Shown here: piece after piece, positions 56,558 through 64,000 of the stretch
Layout of the letters: each line of letters opens with the position of its first letter
How positions within the stretch are numbered: position 1 is the stretch's first letter
Origin: Clostridia bacterium UC5.1-1E11
Lineage (GTDB): Bacteria; Bacillota; Clostridia; Oscillospirales; Acutalibacteraceae
NCBI GenBank assembly: GCA_001305115.1
Contig: BCAA01000007.1
Span: forward strand, 62,001-126,000
Length of the DNA: 64,000 nucleotides
Direction of reading: 5' to 3'
Notes under the pieces: generated by a model
What the model saw: only the letters and a program-made list of their open reading frames with translations
The model's database searches: none
Told to the model about the DNA's origin: nothing
Program-made: the position numbers and the translations under genes

Positions 56558-57097
56558 TCAGCCGCCGTACACCTCCGGCTTTAAAATGCCCACAAAGGGA
56601 AGATTCCTATATCTCTCATCATAATCCAGTCCGTAGCCAACAATAAAGGCATCCGGAACGGTTGTGCCAACATAGTCTGCGGTTATGTCTACGGTGCGCC
56701 GCTCCGGCTTATCGAACAGCGTGCACAGCCGGATGCTCCGGGGGCCGCGAGATTGCAGGAGCTCCAGTATGTAACTCAGCGTCATACCGCTGTCGAGGAT
56801 GTCCTCTACCACCAGCAGGTCATATCCAGCCAACGGAATATCCAAATCCTTGACGATCTTAACCACCCCAGAGGTTTTTACGCCGGAACCGTAACTCGAC
56901 ACCGACATAAAATCCACGCGGCATGGGATGGTAATCGCACGCATCAGATCTGCCATAAAGACAACGGACCCTTTTAAGACGCTCACCATCAACAAATTTT
57001 TGTCCTTGTAATCTTCACTGATTTGTTTTCCGATACGCTGGACAATGTTCGCCAGGTATTCTTCGCTAAAAAGCACCTCCTTGATGTCATTGACCAT
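56558..57097 (-). CDS. hpt: Hypoxanthine phosphoribosyltransferase
   Basis: 179 residues, intact. PRPP-binding motif LLVVEDILDSGMTLSYILEL, N-terminal LKGSVVFMADLMRAI (the flexible-loop region), SSYGSGVKTSG, and the C-terminal VGYGLDYDERYRNLPFVG. Salvages hypoxanthine and guanine. ATG 57097 follows AAAGGAACGG and overlaps the end of tilS by 11 bases. Confidence 0.94.
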   Translation of the reverse strand: MVNDIKEVLFSEEYLANIVQRIGKQISEDYKDKNLLMVSVLKGSVVFMADLMRAITIPCRVDFMSVSSYGSGVKTSGVVKIVKDLDIPLAGYDLLVVEDILDSGMTLSYILELLQSRGPRSIRLCTLFDKPERRTVDITADYVGTTVPDAFIVGYGLDYDERYRNLPFVGILKPEVYGG

Positions 57098-58513
57098 GAT
57101 CTACCCGTTCCTTTCTGATATCATTTACCCGAAGTATCTGCGATTCCGAATCCTCTTTGGCGTTCGTGACCGTAATCAGGAGCACCTGTTCCGCATGATT
57201 CGGAACCCGGGCATGTTCAGAGGGGCCGAAGCCCTCCATCCATACGATTTCCTTCCCATCGTCCAATAAAAGTACGCGGTCCCGCAGTAGCGGCTCAATC
57301 TTCGCCTCGTTGAACAACTTCTTCAACGATTTTGTGACACCGCGGCCCGCCGGGCGGAAATGATCTCCCGCCCGCCGATTTCGAAAGAACAGTGTAGTTG
57401 TAATTGTATCATAGTTGATACAATTATGAAATAACAAATTTTTAAATTTATTCTGGTTCTCTATGTCTTTCTTGTGGATTTTTCTTAAAGTCACGCAACG
57501 ACCGTCCGGTAAAGGAATCGTTCCTTCTTGTGCAGGCAAAGTCCAAGGGGAAACCGGCCTCTGCGCCACAAAGAGAGTATTGCCCTGCACGACGAGTTGT
57601 ATTCCACCCGGTGTGCTCAAACCGCCATGCCCTGTACGGACTACAACCGCTGCATGTTCCAAGTGCTGACTTTCCGGTTGCACACCTCCTACGCACTGAA
57701 TCACATGTTCCAGAGCGCGGACAAGAACCGGCATGGGCAGTCCAGCCAAAATATCTCGCCTGTAACCGTAGTCCGTCTTCGCCCGCCGAAGAGCCTGTTC
57801 AGCCTCCTCTTGCAGATATTGCTCATCCCGTGAAATGCGCTCGACCATCCCAGCAATCCCCTGTACAAACGCAGGATTGATGGATTCAAGTACAGGCACT
57901 ACATCCAAACGAATTCGATTGCGAGCGAATATCCGCTCCTCGTTCGTCTGATCGGTCACATAGGGAAGGCGGTAAAACTGGCAATAGGCTTCCACCTGTT
58001 CCCGTGTGATGCGCAAAAAGGGCCGGACGATTTTCCCCCGCACGGGGGGAATCCCACTCAAGCCACGCAGGCCTGCGCCACGGGTCAAATGCAACAACAC
58101 CGTCTCCACCTGATCCGAGAGGGTGTGCGCAGTAGCGATACGGTCTGTTTCAAGGTTTGCCAGTTCCCGAAAAAAGCATAGCGGACTTCGCGTCCGCATT
58201 CTTCCAGTCCCATTCCACGCTCCTGCGCCAAACGCTTTACATCGGCGTGTAAGACGCGCAGGGGAATTCGATTCTCCTGGCACCAGAGCCGCACCGTCTC
58301 TTCATCTCGATTGGCATCTTTCCCGCGCAAGCCGTGATTCACATGGGCAGCCAATACCGTTTGATCGGTATGATATATGAGAAAATGGGTAAGCGCCATC
58401 GAGTCGGCTCCTCCAGACAGACCAACAATCACCCTGCCCTTTTGTGGAAACATACCGAACGCAGCGATTACCCCTTTGATTTGTTCAAAAATTTGCTGCA
58501 TGTCCTCATTCAC
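57087..58513 (-). CDS. tilS: tRNA(Ile)-lysidine synthase (frameshifted)
   Basis: About 475 residues. Essential enzyme that makes lysidine at position 34 of tRNA-Ile(CAU). N part: [20 protein letters not shown] (PP-loop), [21 protein letters not shown] part: [40 protein letters not shown], and the C-terminal TilS domain ([20 protein letters not shown]). Frames join at A6 (plus 58170-58175); seven give [19 protein letters not shown]. Start GTG 58513 with AGGAGGTG 7 bases upstream, overlapping dnaB by 8 bases. Splitting an essential gene argues for sequence error. Confidence 0.92.
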
Positions 58514-59875
58514 GGCGCAGCACCTCCTGCGCGGTAAAGCGCATAAACTCACCCTGCCAATGCAGTGGAACCGTCTTTGTCTCGCCATGGCGGTTCTTCG
58601 CAATAATACACTCGCCGCTGTTGCGGTCCTCCGATTCGCCCGGCGCATCCGCGCCAGCATAGTAATCCTCTCGATACAGGAACAGGACAATGTCCGCATC
58701 CTGTTCAATGGAACCGGAATCGCGCAGGTCTGAAAGCATTGGACGGTGCGTTGTGCGCTGTTCGCTCGCACGGGAAAGCTGAGACAGCGTCAGCACAGGG
58801 ACATTTAGCTCCTTCGCCATGATTTTCAAATTTCGCGTGATCTCCGAGATCTCCTGTACTCGATTACCATCTCCACTTCGCTTTGTGGAACCGGACATCA
58901 ACTGCAAATAGTCGATCACCACAAGATCTACATCTTTCAGGCGGCGCAATTTTGCCTTCATCTCTGGAACCGTGATCCCCGAGCTGTCGTCAAAAACATC
59001 TGCGTCTTAGAGAGAATGTCTCCGCCTTCGATCAAACGAACCCACTCCTCCTCGGTCAGCTTGCCTGTGCGCAGTTTTGTGCCGCCCACAAGCGCTTCCG
59101 TGGAGAGCAGACGCGATACCAACTGTTCCTTGGTCATTTCCAGAGAAAAGAAGGCGACACGCTTGTCCGCCTTAACCGCAGCATGGCGTGCAATATTCAG
59201 CGCAAAGCTTGTTTTACCCATACCAGGGCGAGCTGCCAACAGGATTAAGTCCGATCGGTTGAGGCCGGTGATGGTATCATCCAGCTCTTTGATTCCAGTG
59301 GGCACCCCTTTGTATTGGTCGCTGTCCGGTGAATTCAACAAATCCAAACGGTCGAGTGTCTGGATGATGATCTCGTCGATCCGTTGCAGACCCTGCATGT
59401 TTTTCCCCCGACGGATATCAAAGATCCTCTGCTCCGCAGAATCTAAAAGCGTCGTAGCATCCGCGGTGCCGTCTGCCGCCTCTTCTATGATCTCCCGCGC
59501 CGTGACAATCAGCGTGCGAATGTCATATTTATCGCGGACAATCCGAGCATATGACTCTACATTGCTGATGGATGGAACAATCTGTGCAAGTTGTAACAGG
59601 TATGTCTTTCCACTCGCCTCGTCAAATTCTCGGCTCTCCTTGAGCTTTTCCAACACTGTGACAAAGTCCACCGGTTTCCCCAAGGTAAACATGTCCAGCA
59701 TCGCACCGTAAATCAGACCATTGTTGGTTTGATAAAAATAATCGGGCCGCGGTAAAATCTCCGCCACACGATCTAGACAGGAGGAATCCAACAGGATGGC
59801 GCCCAGCACGGACTGTTCCGCTTCTGGGCTAAACGGCAAATTCAAGGCGCTATAACCCGTTGAAAAACTGTCCAT
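58506..59875 (-). CDS. dnaB: Replicative DNA helicase DnaB (frameshifted)
   Basis: About 456 residues. N-terminal domain ([20 protein letters not shown]), then the RecA-type core with Walker [39 protein letters not shown], and in the second frame [34 protein letters not shown] and [20 protein letters not shown]. The frames meet at A5 (plus 58992-58996); six give [18 protein letters not shown], exactly the family sequence. ATG 59875 with GGAGGTC upstream. Essential for replication. Confidence 0.95.
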
Positions 59876-59925
59876 CCTGCAAAGACCTCCTCTTCAAACA
59901 CCTTTATAATTGAGAAAAACAGCGC

Positions 59926-60375
59926 TTATTCCGCCTCGGAAACCACCGCATAAATCTTTGTGCTAATTCCTGTGTAAAGCTTGATGACGCACTCATATGT
60001 GCCAAAAGCTTTGATGTCTCCGTTGATTTCGATCTTTCTCTTGTCAATATCGATATGATAGACTTTCTTAATCTCTTCTGCAATTTCCTTTGCCGTCACA
60101 GAGCCAAACAGGCGTCCACCCTGGCCGCCCTTAGCATACAATTTGACGCTTTTTCCCTCCAGCTTTTCCGCCGCGGCATTGGCGTTGGCAATGTCCACTT
60201 CAATTTTGTGCGCTTTAGCAGCTTCCGCGTTTTTCAATTCATTCATGGCCTGTGCATTGGCCTCCTTGGCCAATTTGCGTGGAAACAAAAAATTGCGAGC
60301 GTAGCCATCCGACACACTGACAAGCTCGCCCTTCTTTCCCGTTCCTTTGATATCTTGAAGCAATACGACTTTCAT
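59926..60375 (-). CDS. rplI: 50S ribosomal protein L9
   Basis: 149 residues from ATG 60375 (GGAGGAAATAACT upstream): [20 protein letters not shown], the family start, then [18 protein letters not shown], a long helix and the C-terminal domain ([20 protein letters not shown]). Usual neighbour of dnaB and gdpP. Frame intact. Confidence 0.96.
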   Translation of the reverse strand: MKVVLLQDIKGTGKKGELVSVSDGYARNFLFPRKLAKEANAQAMNELKNAEAAKAHKIEVDIANANAAAEKLEGKSVKLYAKGGQGGRLFGSVTAKEIAEEIKKVYHIDIDKRKIEINGDIKAFGTYECVIKLYTGISTKIYAVVSEAE

Positions 60376-60427
60376 AGTTATTTCCTCCATAGCAAAAACT
60401 TTATTCCGGCGAAAACCGGAGAAGAAC

Positions 60428-60476
60428 CGGAATCACAGATAAGGACAGGGAACTCCTGCCTTTATCCATGATTCCG
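60428..60476 (-). promoter_or_regulatory. Long hairpin between gdpP and rplI
   Basis: On the minus strand CGGAATCA pairs with TGATTCCG and encloses GGATAAAGGCAGG pairing with CTGTCCTTATC with few mismatches. There is no T run. It lies 11 bases after the gdpP stop and about 50 bases before the L9 ribosome site, so it could be a processing site or an attenuator. Confidence 0.45.
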
Positions 60477-60486
60477 ATTATACTGC

Positions 60487-62457
60487 CTATTTCTGACCAA
60501 CTGGAAGCTGCGCCTTTTCCTTGATCGCAGCCAACAGCTTGCTCTTGGCCTGTTCAGCGGTCAAATTGGGAAGCTGGGTCGCCGCCATGGTCAAATGGCC
60601 TCCACCCCCCAAAACCTCCATCACCACCTGGACATTGATGTCCCCCAGCGAACGTGCGGAAATATTCATCACATTCCCTGTCGGGAAGATCACAAAGGAT
60701 GCCTTTACCCCACGGATCGAAAGCAGTTCATCTGCCGCTTGTGAAGAAACCACTCGAATATCCGGAAATTCTTTTTCTGCACAGGCGATCGCACAATTCT
60801 GTACAATCTCCGCTTCGGAGACAATTTTGTACTTTGCTTTGTAACTGTCAATGGAGTCGGCAAACATCCGCTTAACCTCCACCGTGTCCGCGCCACGGCG
60901 GCGCAAATAGGCGGCTGCCTCAAAGGTCCGCACACCTGTCTTGAGCACAAAACTCTTGGTGTCCAGCATGATTCCAGCCAAAAGTGCTTCCGCTTCCTGT
61001 TGCGTAAGCGTGCTGTCCCCAATATATTGGACCAACTCCGCCACCATTTCTGAAGCAGAACTCGCATAGGGCTCATGGTAAAAGACAATCGCATTGTCAA
61101 TTCGCTTGACCATCAAGCGATGATGGTCAATAACAACTACACGGCTGACATGATTCAACAGTTCGCGGCTCTCCACAAAATCTGGCGAATGCGTGTCCAC
61201 TACGATTAACAGCGTCCGGGAAGATAACTGTTCCATGGCGTCCATGGGCGAAAGAAATACCACGCGGTCGCCCGACTGGGCATCGATCCGCTCTACAATC
61301 TGCCCTGCAAGCGTCTGCTGACGATCTACAACAACAAATGCAGGTTTATGCAAAGCCTTGGTGATCGCGCTCCACAGGCCGACCGCCGCCCCCATCGCAT
61401 CTAAATCGGAAAAACGGTGCCCCATGATGAGCACATTGTCCGCCTCTTTGATATGATCTGACAAGGTTGCGGCGATCACACGTGTACGCACCTTGTCACG
61501 TTTTTCCACGCCCTTGCTCAATCCGCCAAAGAATTCATATGTATCATTTTTTTGCTTGACTGCCACTTGGTCTCCGCCCCGCCCCAAGGCCATCTCCAAA
61601 GCTTTACGTGCCCACTGTTCCGCTTCTTGCAGGGATTCTGCACCGCGCGCTACGCCGATCGATACGGTTGCGCTGCGGCGTTCTCCCGCTTTAATCTCCC
61701 GGATCTTGTCCAAAACTTCAAAGCGCTTTTCTATCGCCTGGCGAATATGGGCTTCATCGGTCAAAATCAGGAACCGCCCACCGGAAAGCCGCCGCAAAAA
61801 TCCCCCCATACTCTGTGCCCAATTGGTCAGTATCTGTTCTACCTCCGAGGCAATCCGGGCATCCTCGCTGCCACTAGAATCGCGTGCAAGCTCTTCCCGA
61901 TTGTCAAAATGAGCCAACGCCACCACGGGCTGCTTTTCCACGTATTCACGATTGATTGCTTTATAGTACGTATCATCCACGAAACAGAGAATGTGTCCAC
62001 TTTCCGTTTTAGAGGCAAACGCAGTAAACCGCCGTTCGCCGATGGTTACATCCGTACCTTTGGATGCTACCACCTGCTGAATTGTATGGGGATAGAGAAA
62101 CTTCATCACGTTCTCTCCCCGGCAATCGCGTACCCCGCCGGCGCTTTCTAGGAAAGCCGCGTTGGCCCATACGATGTCTCCTGCTTCGCCAACAATCGCA
62201 GTAGGCATTGTAAAGCGTTCCAGGGCGTCATAGTTCTTTCCAAAGAGCGCCTTTTTGGCCGCCTTTACAGAGGTATAGACGTATCCCTGAAAGCGGATAT
62301 TCACAATGGCAATCGCAACAATGGCCAAAACAGCCATCACCGCCTCCGCGATGAAAAGGAGCCGGTGGTCCATGGCCCAGCTTATCAGCGCCATAATCAG
62401 CATCGCCGCTGCCAATATAAAGCAGACCGGCGACGCCACCCAAACTTTTTTCTTCAC
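60487..62457 (-). CDS. gdpP: Cyclic-di-AMP phosphodiesterase GdpP
   Basis: 656 residues, full length. Two N-terminal membrane segments, a PAS-like part (DALERFTMPTAIVGEAGDIV), a degenerate GGDEF domain (GGRFLILTDEAHIRQAIEKR), and the DHH/DHHA1 catalytic part: ADNVLIMGHRFSDLDAMGAA, VVVIDHHRLMVKRIDNAIVF, and near the end VVMEVLGGGGHLTMAATQLP. Degrades c-di-AMP, so it tunes wall and potassium homeostasis. GTG 62457 with AAGGAG 8 bases upstream. Precedes rplI and dnaB. Confidence 0.95.
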   Translation of the reverse strand: MKKKVWVASPVCFILAAAMLIMALISWAMDHRLLFIAEAVMAVLAIVAIAIVNIRFQGYVYTSVKAAKKALFGKNYDALERFTMPTAIVGEAGDIVWANAAFLESAGGVRDCRGENVMKFLYPHTIQQVVASKGTDVTIGERRFTAFASKTESGHILCFVDDTYYKAINREYVEKQPVVALAHFDNREELARDSSGSEDARIASEVEQILTNWAQSMGGFLRRLSGGRFLILTDEAHIRQAIEKRFEVLDKIREIKAGERRSATVSIGVARGAESLQEAEQWARKALEMALGRGGDQVAVKQKNDTYEFFGGLSKGVEKRDKVRTRVIAATLSDHIKEADNVLIMGHRFSDLDAMGAAVGLWSAITKALHKPAFVVVDRQQTLAGQIVERIDAQSGDRVVFLSPMDAMEQLSSRTLLIVVDTHSPDFVESRELLNHVSRVVVIDHHRLMVKRIDNAIVFYHEPYASSASEMVAELVQYIGDSTLTQQEAEALLAGIMLDTKSFVLKTGVRTFEAAAYLRRRGADTVEVKRMFADSIDSYKAKYKIVSEAEIVQNCAIACAEKEFPDIRVVSSQAADELLSIRGVKASFVIFPTGNVMNISARSLGDINVQVVMEVLGGGGHLTMAATQLPNLTAEQAKSKLLAAIKEKAQLPVGQK

Positions 62458-62504
62458 GGTCGTTCTCCTTCAACACTCCAGTGCTGTTTGCACATTTCAG
62501 CCTC

Positions 62505-64000
62505 TTAGACCTCCATAATAATCGGGAGAATCATTGGGCTGCGACGGGTACGCTCATAAAGGAAGCGCGATAGTTCGTCCTTAATGCGCGTTTTGAGCGT
62601 CCCCCAATCGTGGATATGATGTTCGGAACAACTCTCAAGAGCTGCCAAGACGCGCTTCTTCGCCTCATCGATCAAGGGTTCTGCTTCACGCACATAGACG
62701 AAACCGCGCGAAACCACATCCGGTCCCGCCACAACCTGGCCATTGTCGTCGATTGTACAGACTACGACGATCAAACCGTCCTCTGCCAAATGCTTGCGGT
62801 CCCGCAAAACAATACTGCCTACATCTCCTACGCCCAAACCATCCACCAAAATGCGGCCCGCAGGAACCGAGGTAAGCTTCTTCATATAATCCTGATTTAA
62901 TTCCAGAACGTCTCCGATGTCTCCAATGTAGACATGGGAGGGGTCCATCCCCATGGAAATAGCGATATCCGCATTCTTGCGCAGATGCTTTTGTTCGCCA
63001 TGGAATGGAATGAAAAATTTGGGCTTAGTGATACCCTGAATGATCTTGAGCTCTTCCTGACAGGCGTGGCCGGATACATGAACCTCATACATAGACTCAT
63101 AGATCACTTCACAACCGCGCTTCAGGAGTTCATCGACCACTGCCCCTACGGTCTTTTCATTGCCAGGGATGGGGCGCGCCGAAATGATGATAAAATCCTC
63201 CGGCCCTACTTCCACTTTTCGATGATCGGCAAAAGCCATGCGCGTCAAAGCGCTCATTGGTTCCCCCTGGCTGCCCGTCGTGATTAGGACAACTTTTTCA
63301 CGCGGATAACGGTTGAGCAGGTCAATGTCAATCAACACACCGTCCGGTACTTGTAAATAGCCCATTTCCACCGCAATGCCCATGACGTTCAACATACTGC
63401 GGCCCGATAGCGCAACTTTTCGGCCATAACGTACAGCACAATTGATGATTTGCTGTACACGGCTGATATTGGAAGCGAACGTTGCAATGATAATACGCTT
63501 TTTTTCCGCTTTTTTGAACAAACTTTCAAAGGTATTGTCCACCATCTGCTCGGTTTTGGTATAACCGGGGCGTTCTGCATTGGTAGAGTCAGCCAGCAGG
63601 GCCAAAAACGCCTTGATTACCCAATTCCGCAAAACGGCCTAAGTCGATCATTTCTCCCCAAGCCGGAGTGCAATCGATCTTAAAGTCGCCCGTATAGACG
63701 ACGGTACCCGCTGGCGAATGAATGGCAAATCCCACCGAATCTGGGATGGAGTGATTCACATGGATAAACTCCACATCCAGGCACCCCAGCTTGACCGTTT
63801 GTCCCGGCTTGACGACATTCATTTTTACCTTTCCAGAGAGTCCGTGCTCTTTGAGCTTTCCATCCACCAACCCAAGGGTCAACATGGTGCCATAAATCGG
63901 CAAATTGACCCGCTTGAGCAAATACGGCAGCGCGCGATGTGATCCTCATGCCCATGAGTAAGCACAATTCCACGAATCTTATCTGCGTTGCGTTCTACAA
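62505..64000 (-). CDS. rnj: Ribonuclease J, C-terminal part (two indels, runs off window)
   Basis: The frame at the right edge reads VLTHGHEDHI, the metallo-beta-lactamase motif HxHxDH, then HIGALPYLLKRVNLP if one G is added near 63938. VEFIHVNHSIPDSVGFAIHS and GTVVYTGDFKID follow, then a T5 run near 63605-63609 should be T4 to join GNQGVLALLADSTNAERPGY. The beta-CASP region (SNISRVQQIINCAVRYGRKV, LITTGSQGEPMSAL, HVSGHACQEELK) and C-terminal domain are complete. RNase J is an endo/5'-3' exonuclease central to mRNA decay in Bacillota; the N-terminal residues lie outside the window. Confidence 0.95.

Overview
The window comes from a spore-forming, Gram-positive anaerobe of the class Clostridia (Bacillota), most likely an Oscillospiraceae/Ruminococcaceae-type gut bacterium. 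The evidence is family content: bofA, a SigH-like sigma factor, a SipW/TasA matrix operon, a sortase-type surface protein, RqcH, RNase J, RNase R, GdpP and several small Clostridia-specific proteins (DUF1858, DUF2508, DUF4364, DUF6514, DUF6809). Most genes lie on the minus strand, and TTG/GTG starts with strong AGGAGG-type ribosome sites are common. No species can be named from the sequence alone.

Layout. 0-1 kb: edge of an SdpI-family gene and a decayed IS200-like end. 1-6 kb: a minus-strand surface/matrix operon (KPKTGD-anchored protein, TasA-like, second TasA-like, SipW peptidase, small secreted protein). 6.4-9.6 kb: an operon of two ArsC/Spx-type proteins, a Nudix-glyoxalase fusion and release factor 3. 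9.8-14.6 kb: a small acidic protein, then a polysaccharide operon (Wzy ligase/polymerase, GT4 transferase, Wzx flippase). 14.7-19.4 kb: rqcH, Nif3-like, trmK, DUF1858, zinc ribbon and a SigH-like factor. 19.6-22.6 kb (plus strand): CmpB-type permease, NuoE-like ferredoxin, ComM/YifB. 22.6-29 kb: DUF6809, an acetyltransferase, a 965-residue SH3/GH24 lysozyme, proC and a small protein. 29.4-31.9 kb: a tandem glycine riboswitch with no gene behind it, three terminators, a largely non-coding stretch, DUF6514 and a GNAT protein. 32-40.6 kb: a complete IS200-type element and a 2573-residue GH2 beta-galactosidase. 40.6-47.9 kb: tRNA-Thr with a relic copy, XRE regulator, DUF4364, cutC, bofA, DUF2508, rnr, secG. 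48-50 kb: C39 peptidase-like gene, lipoprotein and a truncated CRISPR array without cas genes. 50.2-64 kb: core genes (type IIA topoisomerase A and B subunits, ftsH, hpt, tilS, dnaB, rplI, gdpP, and RNase J running off the edge).

The most important general observation is sequence quality. At least twenty genes, including essential ones (dnaB, tilS, rnj, both topoisomerase subunits), are split by single-base indels, mostly loss or gain of one base in a run of 4 to 8 identical bases. In each case adding or removing one base restores a family-typical protein. These genes are annotated here as single features with the shift position stated, and the simplest reading is an unpolished assembly, not true pseudogenes. 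Candidate biology worth following: the matrix operon with its two RNA hairpins, the orphan glycine riboswitch, the GH24 lysozyme domain interrupted by an SH3 domain, the Nudix-glyoxalase fusion, the orphan CRISPR remnant and the tRNA-Thr relic.
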